In this document: in pieces, positions 1 to 7,295 of the stretch
Numbering within the stretch: position 1 is the stretch's first letter
Layout of the letters: every line of letters begins with the position of its first letter
Assembly: GCA_964493075.1 (NCBI GenBank)
Contig: CAZBNU010000022.1
Span: 1 to 32,140 of the forward strand
Length of the DNA stretch: 32,140 bases
Direction of reading: 5' to 3'
Source: SLFT01 sp964493075
GTDB taxonomy: Bacteria; Hydrogenedentota; Hydrogenedentia; Hydrogenedentales; CAITNO01
Notes under the pieces: generated by a model
Told to the model about the DNA's origin: nothing
What the model saw: only the letters and a program-made list of their open reading frames with translations
Database searches by the model: none
Translations under genes and position numbers: made by a program

Positions 1-6
1 GGCTGA

Positions 7-618
7 ATATCTCGCCTCACATCACGACTTTCAGAGAAAGGATCCAGGTCGACGGGCATCGGCGAACTTGATCATGCAGACCGCGAAGTACGCGCCCAGG
101 TGAAAAAGGCGCTGGATGCGGGCGTCGAAATCACCCACATTGATTCGCACATGGGCGCCATGCAGTATTCGCCGGAATACTTCGAGCGGTTCATTCGCAT
201 CGCTGCCGATCTCAACCTGCCCTGCCGTCTTGCAGGCCGTGATATGCTGGAACCCCTTGGCTTCGGCAATCTGCTCGACCTTGCCGCAGAACTGAACGTG
301 CTGGGACCGGAAGTGCTGTATATGGGCGACCCGCCCAGCCTGGAAGAGACGGAAGCCTGGTTCAAAGATCGCATGAAGAACATCCCCAAAGGCAAAGTCA
401 GTGAGATGTACATTCATTGTGCTGTTGACGAGCCAGAGATATTCGCCACCACCGGTTCAGCCCGTCGCCGCATTGCGGACACCGACTTCTTTAGCGATCC
501 CGAAACGCTGAAGTGGATTCACGAACAAGGCATCGAACTCATTAGCTACCGTGAACTGAAGCACCTCCAGCAGACGGGCAAGCCCATGCCGCGTGTGGAG
601 AAATATGGTTGGGAGTAA
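7..618 (+). CDS. ChbG/HpnK (YdjC-like) family carbohydrate deacetylase, 5'-truncated
   Basis: This is the C-terminal two thirds of a YdjC/ChbG-type deacetylase, a family that removes N-acetyl groups from sugars using a bound divalent metal. The family pattern is visible: a helix R-x-Q-x-x-K-A-L, then THIDSHMG (about 136-159) carrying the Asp-x-His metal ligands, later MYIHC with another conserved His, and the usual end in which a 'SDPETLKW...GIELISYREL' segment closes the barrel. The frame is open from base 7. The first internal start is GTG at 100, but that would remove part of the conserved core, so the gene is better read as running off the edge. An in-frame TGA at 4-6 and untypical residues before about base 60 suggest a frameshift or a bad contig end. 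Family assignment is fairly sure; the substrate is unknown. Confidence 0.72.
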   Translation: MSRLTSRLSEKGSRSTGIGELDHADREVRAQVKKALDAGVEITHIDSHMGAMQYSPEYFERFIRIAADLNLPCRLAGRDMLEPLGFGNLLDLAAELNVLGPEVLYMGDPPSLEETEAWFKDRMKNIPKGKVSEMYIHCAVDEPEIFATTGSARRRIADTDFFSDPETLKWIHEQGIELISYRELKHLQQTGKPMPRVEKYGWE

Positions 619-630
619 GGGGTTGGGTTC

Positions 631-655
631 GGTTGATTGGACGGATTTGACGGAT
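631..655. repeat. Short degenerate 9-base repeat, GACGGATNN type
   Basis: Two exact GACGGAT units start 9 bases apart (640 and 649), preceded by a decayed unit (GGTTGAT at 631). The array lies just after the deacetylase stop. The layout matches the larger arrays at 5666 and 16273, though the core word differs. Confidence 0.4.
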
Positions 656-677
656 CAAAAGAAAAACGAGGAATATT

Positions 678-881
678 TTAACCAGACGGTTCTTCATGCC
701 CGCAGAGATTGCACCGCTCCACCTGCTTGCTTTTCAAAGGCAGCACAGGGATAAAATACAGGGTGAGCCGTGTCGTCCGTTCTTCGCGGGTATGCTGTGT
801 TTCCCGTCCACAAACAGAACAGTAGCGGCGCACTTCGCCCTGGTTGTTCTTTTTTTCGTTGGAACCAAAGATAATAAACAT
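678..881 (-). CDS. Small zinc-ribbon protein
   Basis: A 67-residue protein with two CxxC knuckles (C21/C24 and C57/C60) that should bind one zinc ion. Between them is a hydrophobic, aromatic stretch with F-I-P-V-L-P-L. It resembles the family of roughly 65-70 residue zinc-ribbon proteins that begin MFxIFG and carry a 'TLFFIPxxP' segment; the function of that family is not known to me. The frame stays open upstream to a GTG at 944, but I chose ATG at 881 because the family-like sequence (MFIIFGSN) begins there and the upstream residues look non-coding. An overlapping plus-strand frame is only a shadow, apart from its end, which is the next gene. It is transcribed divergently from the symporter pair. 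Confidence 0.6.
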   Translation of the reverse strand: MFIIFGSNEKKNNQGEVRRYCSVCGRETQHTREERTTRLTLYFIPVLPLKSKQVERCNLCGHEEPSG

Positions 882-1031
882 GGCCGCAAGCATAGCGCAT
901 GGCGAAGTCTCAGGACAACCCAGCCATATACGCTTACACCGCACAGGTATCGCAATAGGTTGGCTTTTTCTTCCCGATCGGGCAATGACATTGACAAAAT
1001 GTTTCCCAGGAAAATGAAAGGTATCGGAACC

Positions 1032-1205
1032 ATGTATTTCGGAATTGTGGATATTTGGGTTTTTATCGGGTACGCCTTTTGCCTGTTTTCGGCGCTGCTT
1101 TGTGTTGTCTATGGCCTGATAAACTGGAACAAGAACGGGGTAGACATAACACCGGAAGACGTTGCCTGGGCTGAAGAAGAAGATGCCATTACAAAAGAAC
1201 TCTGA
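1032..1205 (+). CDS. Symporter small accessory protein (57 aa, single TM)
   Basis: A 57-residue protein: a short N-terminus (MYFGIVDIW), one strong transmembrane helix (about residues 9-36, ending VYGLINWN) and an acidic tail (PEDVAWAEEED). Short proteins with this 'ALLCVVYGLINWN' ending are typically encoded just before sodium:solute symporters and are annotated as symporter small accessory proteins. Here the symporter starts 65 bases downstream on the same strand. The start is ATG 1032 with AAAGG (1017-1021) 10 bases upstream; ATG 1014 is in frame but lacks a spaced ribosome site. The role is inferred from context: probably assembly or function of the transporter in the inner membrane. Confidence 0.75.
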   Translation: MYFGIVDIWVFIGYAFCLFSALLCVVYGLINWNKNGVDITPEDVAWAEEEDAITKEL

Positions 1206-1270
1206 TTCCGTTTACAGTTAACAAAACTTCAGGCTGCACGTGCCACAGCCGATAATGGAATGTAGTCATT

Positions 1271-2896
1271 ATGGAAAATATGTTGTTTCTGTCTTGTCTC
1301 GTCACTATCTACCTGTTCCTTATTGCGTATCTGGGGTATCGTGGGTATCACGGCACCAAAAATGCAACCGACTATCTCATTGCCGGACGTAAGGCACATC
1401 CCTTCGTTATGGCCATGTCTTATGGCGCAGCCTTCATTAGTACCTCGGCAATTGTCGGGTTTGGTGGTGCAGCCTCGGTGCATGGCATGGGAATTCTCTG
1501 GCTTCCGGCGCTGAATGTACTGATTGGCGTCTTCATTGCGTTTGTGTTCATCGGGGCACGCACTCGTGCTATGGGCCACCGGCTGAACGCCCACACCTTT
1601 CCCGAATTGTTGGGGCGTCGCTATAATTCTGGATTTCTCGCCCTCTTTACTGCTCTTATTATTATTGTGTTTATGCCACTGTATGCGGGTGTTGTGCTTA
1701 TAGGAGCCGCAAAATTCATTGAAGTACGTACAGGCGTCAATTATGAAACGGCGCTTTTTTTCTTTTCCGGACTGGTGGCGGTTTATGTGATCATGGGGGG
1801 ATTGAAAGGCGTGATGCTTGCGGACGCAGCACAGGGCACCATCATGCTTGCTGGCATCCTGCTGGTGATTTTCTTTACCTATTACAACCTGGGCGGTGTC
1901 ACTGCCGCCCACCAGCAATTGAGTGATATGGCGCCGTTGGTTCCTGATAATTTAGTGGCTGCAGGTCATCGGGGGTGGACCAGTATGCCTGAGTTCGGCA
2001 GCGCTAACTGGTGGACCCTTGTGTCCACCATTGTTTTGGGTGTGGGTGTGGGTGTCCTGGCGCAACCGCAGCTTGCGGTACGCTATATGACAGTGAAAGG
2101 CACCATGGAATTGAACCGCGCTGTGATGATTGGCGGCATCTTCATCACGCTTATGACCGGTGGAGCGTATGTCACTGGGGCACTTTCAAATGTATTCTTC
2201 TTTAATGATCCCGAAATAGGCGCCGTGTCCATCGTTGCCTCGCAGGGCGATGTGGAACAGATCATCCCCATGTTTATCAAACGCTATATGCCTTTCTGGC
2301 TAGGGGATGTCTTTTTTGTGACCCTCATGGCGGCTGCCATGTCAACTTCAAGCGGTTTGTTTCACGCTATGGGCACCGCGGCAGGACGTGATTTGCTTAA
2401 TTTCTTCTCGAAAAAAGAAGACAGTGAGGTGGGTATTCTTGCTGCGCGCATCGGCATTCTCGTCACCTTCCTGTTCAGTGTGTTGTTGGCATACGTGCTG
2501 CCGGCATATTTTGAATCCGGATTGGCTATTGTCGCACGGGGCACCGCTGTGTTCTTCGGGCTGTGCGCCGCTTCATTCCTGCCGATGTATGTGGGCGGTC
2601 TTTACGCGAAGCGTATAACAAAAACGGCAGCCATTGCAGGAGCCTTGACCGGCTTTTTCGCCAGTTTGTTCTGGCTGGTGTTTGTCAGCAAGAGCACCGC
2701 AAAGTCGTTGTTGCTGTGCAATGCGCTGCTGGGCAGAGAATCCCTTTTTGGAGACACCAGAACAGGTTTTATCCTCTGGTCGCATGTGGACACCATACTT
2801 ATCGCGCTACCGCTGTCGCTCCTTGTGACGATTGCCGTTTCTCTTATTACCAAGCCCTTCGCCAAGGAGCATATTGATGCGTGCTTTCACCGTTAG
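1271..2896 (+). CDS. Sodium:solute symporter (SSS family)
   Basis: A 541-residue polytopic membrane protein with about 13 hydrophobic segments, normal for the SSS family (PutP/SglT-like). Family marks are the N-terminal 'DYLIAGRKAHPFVMAMS' with a following S-T-S-A segment (first discontinuous helix, sodium site region), G-R-R-Y after the second helix, and the 'YVIMGGLKGVMLADAAQG' helix. It couples sodium entry to uptake of an organic solute; the substrate cannot be read from sequence. It forms a pair with the small membrane protein 65 bases upstream. The start ATG sits in a 6-base inverted repeat (ATAATG 1252-1257 / CATTAT 1267-1272), which could mask initiation. The gene converges on the ABC importer, 29 bases apart. 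Confidence 0.9.
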   Translation: MENMLFLSCLVTIYLFLIAYLGYRGYHGTKNATDYLIAGRKAHPFVMAMSYGAAFISTSAIVGFGGAASVHGMGILWLPALNVLIGVFIAFVFIGARTRAMGHRLNAHTFPELLGRRYNSGFLALFTALIIIVFMPLYAGVVLIGAAKFIEVRTGVNYETALFFFSGLVAVYVIMGGLKGVMLADAAQGTIMLAGILLVIFFTYYNLGGVTAAHQQLSDMAPLVPDNLVAAGHRGWTSMPEFGSANWWTLVSTIVLGVGVGVLAQPQLAVRYMTVKGTMELNRAVMIGGIFITLMTGGAYVTGALSNVFFFNDPEIGAVSIVASQGDVEQIIPMFIKRYMPFWLGDVFFVTLMAAAMSTSSGLFHAMGTAAGRDLLNFFSKKEDSEVGILAARIGILVTFLFSVLLAYVLPAYFESGLAIVARGTAVFFGLCAASFLPMYVGGLYAKRITKTAAIAGALTGFFASLFWLVFVSKSTAKSLLLCNALLGRESLFGDTRTGFILWSHVDTILIALPLSLLVTIAVSLITKPFAKEHIDACFHR

Positions 2897-2925
2897 GGTT
2901 GCCAACCGGTGCATGGGGAAATATC

Positions 2926-3918
2926 TCAGAACAATCGGTCTGAACCGCGGCGAAGCAGCAGGTAGAGGAAGAAGGGGCCGCCGATAAGCGCGGTGATAAC
3001 GCCTACGGGGATTTCGGCTGGCGCGAAGGCCGTGCGCGAGATGACATCGCAGAGCGTGAGGAACGCGCCGCCGAAGAGCAGGGTGGCGGGGTAAAGGTGA
3101 CGATGGTCAGCGCCGACCAGCAGACGGCAGATATGGGGCGCCATCATGCCCACAAATCCGATGGGACCGCATATGGCCACAATCCCCCCCACCATAAGGG
3201 ATACAGCAAAGAAAATGAGTTGTTTCACACGGGACACGTCCAGTCCCCGGCTCATGGCAATGTCTTCGCCGAGGGTGAGCAGATTCAGTTCGTTGCGCAA
3301 CATGAACAGAATGACTGCACCTGCCACAACCACGGGGAACAGGTTCAGGGGAGCGTCATAGCCGACCATGCCCAGGCCGCCCATGAGCCAGCGCACCAGC
3401 CGGAACGAATCGTGCAGGCTGGCGCTGTATTGCAGCGCGAGGATCATGCTGGACAGGAAGAAACTGAGCGCTACGCCTGCCAGCAGCAGCGTGGGTGTTG
3501 CGAATCCGCCCCGCGCACGGGTGAGGGCATAGACCAGCAGGATGACGCAGAACGCGCCGACAAAGGCGCTCAGCGCACTGCCGGATACGCCCAGCAGCGC
3601 AAAGGAGAGTCCCAGCCGCATGTACAACGCTGCGCCAAAAGCAGCGCCGCCGGATACGCCCAACGTGAAAGGCGTGGCGAGGGGATTGCGGAAGAGCGCC
3701 TGGAACGCCATGCCGCTGATGGCGAGACCGCTGCCCGCCAGGAACGCCGCAAGCACGCGGGGAACACGGATGCGCCAGAACACCACGGCTTCGGCATTGT
3801 CCGAGGCCGGCTGTAAAATGTCCGCCGGGGAAATGGCGGTCATGCCCACGAAGGGTGCGCCCAGCACCACGACTGCCGCAAAAACAGCAAGCACGAGTAT
3901 GACGCGGCGCGTGTTCAT
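2926..3918 (-). CDS. FecCD/BtuC-type ABC transporter permease
   Basis: A 330-residue inner-membrane permease of the FecCD/BtuC family, which forms the dimeric channel for iron-siderophore, heme or vitamin B12 import. Visible marks are an N-terminal helix, 'RVPRVLAAFLAGSGLAISGMAFQALFRNPLATP' region motifs in the usual order, the glycine-rich stretch after it (TLGVSGGAAFG), and 'GPIGFVGMMAPHICR' in the C-terminal half, where the coupling helix to the ATPase lies. Length is typical. Its start overlaps the ATPase stop by 4 bases (ATGA), so the two are translationally coupled. It is last in the order binding protein - ATPase - permease. Substrate class (B12 versus siderophore) is left open. Confidence 0.92.
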   Translation of the reverse strand: MNTRRVILVLAVFAAVVVLGAPFVGMTAISPADILQPASDNAEAVVFWRIRVPRVLAAFLAGSGLAISGMAFQALFRNPLATPFTLGVSGGAAFGAALYMRLGLSFALLGVSGSALSAFVGAFCVILLVYALTRARGGFATPTLLLAGVALSFFLSSMILALQYSASLHDSFRLVRWLMGGLGMVGYDAPLNLFPVVVAGAVILFMLRNELNLLTLGEDIAMSRGLDVSRVKQLIFFAVSLMVGGIVAICGPIGFVGMMAPHICRLLVGADHRHLYPATLLFGGAFLTLCDVISRTAFAPAEIPVGVITALIGGPFFLYLLLRRGSDRLF

Positions 3919-4706
3919 GGGCGCGCCCTTTCGGGAAACACGTACACCGCATCAGATTCATTGTCGCGTAGGAACCGGAACGGGGTCTCGTAGATGGTTT
4001 CCAGGCGGTTGTCGCACAAGAGTTCATCGGGCTTTCCGAGGAACGCGACTTCGCCGTCTTTCATGGCCATGACTGTGTCAAAGCCCATGACACCCTGGTT
4101 GAGATCATGGGTGACAGCGATGACGGTGACGCCGGTGTCGCGCCGCAGTTTTTCAATCAGCGTCAGCACTTCGACCTGGTGCCTGTAGTCAAGAAAAGTG
4201 GTAGGCTCATCCAGCAGCATGACACGAGGTTGCTGCGTGAGCGCGGCGGCAATAAATACCTTCTGCCGTTCACCGCCGCTCAGGGTGTGCATTCGCCGTT
4301 GTGCAAAGGAAACAACTTCCGTTTGTTCCATCGCCTTTCTGGCAATATCACGGTCGGTATCGGTGAAATGGGAAAAGGGATTCAGGTAGGCGTATCGCGC
4401 CATGAGCACGAACTCTTCCACCGTGTACGGCACATGCTCGGTGCTGGTCTGAGGCACATAGCCTAAAAGTTTTGCCAGTTCCCGTCGTGTGGGTGTTTCC
4501 AGAGGCGTGCCGAAAAGGGCGATGCTGCCCCGGTCTTTGGGCAATAGTCGCAGCAGACATTTCAGCAGGGTTGATTTTCCTGCACCGTTCGGACCGATAA
4601 CCGCCAACGAAGCACCTTCTGCCAGGGAAAATGACACGTCCCGCAGTATCGGCTTGCCGTCCAGGGCAACCGACAGATTTTCTACGGTATAAGCGGGAAC
4701 AGTCAT
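3915..4706 (-). CDS. FecE/BtuD-type ABC transporter ATP-binding protein
   Basis: A 263-residue ABC ATPase driving the importer. All motifs are present: Walker A GPNGAGKST (residues 38-46), Q-loop near Q86, signature LSGGE (142-146), Walker B ending in LLDEP (D166, E167), and H-loop H200 in VTHDL. The insert and spacing fit the FecE/BtuD/FhuC subfamily. It overlaps both neighbours by 4 bases, so binding protein, ATPase and permease form one tight operon on the minus strand. Nothing in it looks damaged. Confidence 0.93.
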   Translation of the reverse strand: MTVPAYTVENLSVALDGKPILRDVSFSLAEGASLAVIGPNGAGKSTLLKCLLRLLPKDRGSIALFGTPLETPTRRELAKLLGYVPQTSTEHVPYTVEEFVLMARYAYLNPFSHFTDTDRDIARKAMEQTEVVSFAQRRMHTLSGGERQKVFIAAALTQQPRVMLLDEPTTFLDYRHQVEVLTLIEKLRRDTGVTVIAVTHDLNQGVMGFDTVMAMKDGEVAFLGKPDELLCDNRLETIYETPFRFLRDNESDAVYVFPERARP

Positions 4707-5623
4707 TGCGGGGTTTCATCCATGTGGGAGTCTATGCAGCGGGCAAGCGCTTCCAGCGTCAGCACAACACGCGGCCCCGGTATGGTGAGGTAATTTCCAA
4801 ACAAAACATGAATCCTGTTTTCCTGTGCCGCCCGAAAATTCGGCAATGTATGCCAGGCGGCCAATGCTGTCGCTTCGAGTTCCTTGTTATATTCCTGATC
4901 AGCAACCAGTTCGATGAGTATATCAGGGTCAAGGCGCAGGATGCCTTCCGGCGACAGGGAGGGATATTCGAGCAGGTTGCCCGGCGCGATGTTTTCGCCG
5001 CCCAGCAAGGTGATTATTTCATCCAGAAAGGTGCCCCGCCCCACGGCGTATACTTCGTTCAATGTGCCGGAACGCACATCCCGTCCTGTGGTCATCAGAA
5101 CACGTGGGCGTTTTTTATCTGTAGTATTTTCCGCCACACGGGCGAGACAGGATTTCAGCGTATCGGCGAGGGCAGTCGCCTCTTCCTGACAATCGCATAG
5201 TGCGCCGATTTGCGCGTAACTTTCGAGAATATCTTCCAGTGAGTCCTGGGTGACCGTGCAAATCGTAACGCCAAGTCGCTGCAAGTCCTGGGCGAGTTCT
5301 TCTTGATAGGGCGTGACCAGTACCACGTCCGGACGCAACGCGACAATTGCCTCGTAGTTCGGGTCCAGGAATCCGCCGATGTTGGGACGTTCCTGTGCTT
5401 CCGGGGGATAGAGGCAGTAGCGGGTAACACCGACAACGCGGTCGCCAAGTCCAAGCGCGAATGCCGTTTCCGTGAGTCCCGGCGACAGGCAGATGATGCG
5501 GTCACAACGTGTCTCTGTATTGGTGGGGGCAGTCGCTTCTGAAGGCATATCCAGCCAATGCCGGACTGCAAAGGAACCGGCAAACGCGACGATCACAATG
5601 CTGATGGCGATGAGTTTGCGCAT
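4703..5623 (-). CDS. BtuF/FecB-like periplasmic binding protein of metal-chelate ABC importer
   Basis: A 306-residue solute-binding protein of the helical-backbone type (BtuF/FecB). It begins with a short positive stretch and one hydrophobic helix (about residues 4-20), a signal peptide or membrane anchor; no lipobox Cys is seen. Family motifs are 'RIICLSPGLTETAFALGLGDRVVGVT', split over the first lobe, then P-N-I-G-G-F-L-D-P-N-Y-E, and 'ALRPDVVLV'. The second lobe has the family-type 'SPEGILRLDPDILIEL'. The subfamily fits B12 (BtuF) or iron chelates; I lean to a cobamide-type chelate only weakly. It heads the operon and overlaps the ATPase by 4 bases. No cobalamin riboswitch is visible in the 82 bases before it, which instead hold a repeat array. 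Confidence 0.88.
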   Translation of the reverse strand: MRKLIAISIVIVAFAGSFAVRHWLDMPSEATAPTNTETRCDRIICLSPGLTETAFALGLGDRVVGVTRYCLYPPEAQERPNIGGFLDPNYEAIVALRPDVVLVTPYQEELAQDLQRLGVTICTVTQDSLEDILESYAQIGALCDCQEEATALADTLKSCLARVAENTTDKKRPRVLMTTGRDVRSGTLNEVYAVGRGTFLDEIITLLGGENIAPGNLLEYPSLSPEGILRLDPDILIELVADQEYNKELEATALAAWHTLPNFRAAQENRIHVLFGNYLTIPGPRVVLTLEALARCIDSHMDETPQ

Positions 5624-5665
5624 GTTCCCGGTTTCTTTCCTGTGTGTAGGGCAGTTACTCCATTG

Positions 5666-5709
5666 TCCTACTTATCCTACCCGTCCTACACATCCTACTA
5701 TTTTCCTAC
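5666..5709. repeat. Nonameric array, (TCCTACNNN) x4 plus a shifted fifth unit
   Basis: TCCTAC occurs at 5666, 5675, 5684 and 5693, exactly 9 bases apart, with variable spacers TTA, CCG, ACA and TAT. A fifth TCCTAC at 5704 is displaced by 2 bases and overlaps the purB stop codon. On the coding (minus) strand the unit reads GTAGGA. The array fills most of the purB-to-binding-protein gap. Confidence 0.85.
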
Positions 5710-7136
5710 ACCCGCACATCCGAAGTCGCACCCAGGCGATGGGCGTGTCGTTTCAGGAAGGGATTCACTTCCTCCGCAACAAATTCCTCCACCTGTTGCG
5801 GGGCGCGTCCCACGAACTGACGCACATCAAGCAGGACTTCCATTTCTTCACGCGACATGCCAATGAGCGGTTCAGCGGCAAGCCGTTCGAGCAGGTCGTT
5901 GTCCGCCCCTTCTTCTTTTACGCGCATACCGGCTGCCTGGGCATGGCTACGAATAATTTCATGCAGTTCCTGCCGGTCGCCGCCCTTTTGCACACATGCC
6001 ATCATGATATTTTCCGACGCCATGAAGGGCAATTCTTCCCACAAGTGCTTTTCAATGACCTTTGGGTATACCTTGGGATTTTCCATGACATTCAGGTACA
6101 GGTTCAGGATGCCGTCCGCAGCCAGGAACGCCTCGGGCACGCTCAAGCGGCGGATCGCGGAGTCGTCCAGGGTGCGTTCAAACCATTGCGTCGCTGTAGT
6201 GAAAGAACCATGCAGTGGCGCGACCATGAGAAAACGGCTCAGCGCACAGATGCGTTCGCACCGCATGGGATTGCGTTTGTAAGGCATGGCGGAACTGCCC
6301 ACCTGCGATTTCTCGAACGGCTCTTCCACTTCCTTGCGGTTTTGCAGCAGGCGCATGTCGGAACCGAACTTGTGCGCCGACTCGCCAATGCCCGCCAATG
6401 CGTTCAGTATCTGCGTGTCAATCTTACGGGTATAGGTCTGACCCGTGATGATGAATGAAGAATCAAATCCAAGTTTTGTCGCCACCAACCGGTCGAGTTG
6501 CTGCACTTTGGATTCGTCGCCGTCAAACAGCGCCAAAAAGGAAGCCTGTGTTCCGGTGGTGCCTTTCACACCGCGACAGCGCAACGCTTTTAACTGCTGC
6601 TCGATTTGTATGCCGTCCAGCAACAGGTCCTGCGCCCAGAGACAGGCCCGTTTCCCAACCGTTACCAGTTGCGCCGGTTGATAATGGGTGAAGCCCAGCG
6701 TGGCCAGTTCTTTATATTCCTGCGCGAAGGCTTTCAAACGCTCCAGCGTTGCCACCACTTTGTCCAGAACCAGTTCCAGCCCTTCACGCATGAGAATCAG
6801 GTCGGTGTTGTCGCCCACATAACAACTGGTCGCACCCAGATGAATAATGCCCCGCGCCTCAGGAGCTACATCGCCATAGGTGTGGATGTGCGCCATCACA
6901 TCGTGGCGTGTCTCTTTTTCATAGGCGGTGGCTTTTTCAAAATCAATATCTTCGATGTGATTGCGCAGCGCGGTAAGTTGTGCATCGGAAATGTCCAGGC
7001 CAAGTTCCTGTTCCGCTTCGGCCAGCGCCACCCAGCATCTGCGCCAGGTTGAAAACTTCTTCTGGGCGCTCCACAAGTTTTTCATGGTAGTGGTAGCAAA
7101 CCGCTCCACCAAAGGCGATACATACACATCGGTCAT
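5706..7136 (-). CDS. purB: Adenylosuccinate lyase, eukaryote-like subfamily
   Basis: A 476-residue adenylosuccinate lyase. It splits SAICAR to AICAR and adenylosuccinate to AMP, both releasing fumarate. The fumarase/aspartase signature SSAMPYKRNP is at 281-290 and carries the mobile-loop serines. Other active-site marks are TRHDVMAHIHTYG (H78, H84 region), HLGATSCYVGDNTDL (99-113) and TLGFTHYQPAQ (H151). The segments KGTTGTQASF (191-200) and QWFERTLDDSA follow the human ADSL sequence more closely than Bacillus or E. coli PurB, as I recall them. The start is ATG 7136; a weak AGGA lies 12 bases upstream. It lies between the PurO-like gene (146-base gap holding a REP element) and the ABC importer. 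Confidence 0.96.
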   Translation of the reverse strand: MTDVYVSPLVERFATTTMKNLWSAQKKFSTWRRCWVALAEAEQELGLDISDAQLTALRNHIEDIDFEKATAYEKETRHDVMAHIHTYGDVAPEARGIIHLGATSCYVGDNTDLILMREGLELVLDKVVATLERLKAFAQEYKELATLGFTHYQPAQLVTVGKRACLWAQDLLLDGIQIEQQLKALRCRGVKGTTGTQASFLALFDGDESKVQQLDRLVATKLGFDSSFIITGQTYTRKIDTQILNALAGIGESAHKFGSDMRLLQNRKEVEEPFEKSQVGSSAMPYKRNPMRCERICALSRFLMVAPLHGSFTTATQWFERTLDDSAIRRLSVPEAFLAADGILNLYLNVMENPKVYPKVIEKHLWEELPFMASENIMMACVQKGGDRQELHEIIRSHAQAAGMRVKEEGADNDLLERLAAEPLIGMSREEMEVLLDVRQFVGRAPQQVEEFVAEEVNPFLKRHAHRLGATSDVRV

Positions 7137-7167
7137 AATGCAGATTTTCCTGATTCCTGAATTGCAT

Positions 7168-7255
7168 TGTAGGGAGGGTGAAGAACAGCGAAACCCACCA
7201 CGGCAATATCTCGTATCATAAATGGTGGGTTTCGCTGCTCTTCACCCACCCTACA
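7168..7255. repeat. REP-like inverted pair (REPIN-type element)
   Basis: Two 33-base arms (7168-7200 and 7223-7255) are reverse complements with 31 of 33 matches, separated by 22 bases. Each arm contains TGTAGGGWGGGTGAAG at its outer end and AACCCACCA at its inner end, and can itself fold through GGGT/ACCC. Single related copies are at 10831-10865 and 20745-20776. It lies between the purO-like gene and purB and would form a strong hairpin in any read-through RNA. No transposase is nearby. Confidence 0.88.
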
Positions 7256-7260
7256 GCTAC

Positions 7261-7295
7261 ATTATCAATTATCAATTATCAATTATCCATTGATA
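7261..7295. repeat. Tandem heptamer repeat (ATTATCA)n
   Basis: Three exact ATTATCA units (7261, 7268, 7275) are followed by ATTATCC (7282) and ATTGATA (7289). The array starts 6 bases after the REP-like pair and runs into the 3' end of the PurO-like gene, supplying its stop codon and last residues. Confidence 0.8.

Noticed and set aside
696..1031. N-terminal extension of the small symporter partner frame
   Set aside because: It lies opposite the zinc-ribbon gene and has no coding character; the real start is ATG 1032 with its ribosome site.
2897..2925. Bidirectional terminator between symporter and permease genes
   Set aside because: Only a 5-bp GGTTG/CAACC hairpin with a one-base loop and no T-run.
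5666..5709. CRISPR-like array
   Set aside because: Repeats are 6 bases and spacers 3 bases, and there are no cas genes.
5472..6458. 328-codon plus-strand frame over purB and the upstream gap
   Set aside because: Antisense to purB with no family pattern; part of it only translates the TCCTAC array.
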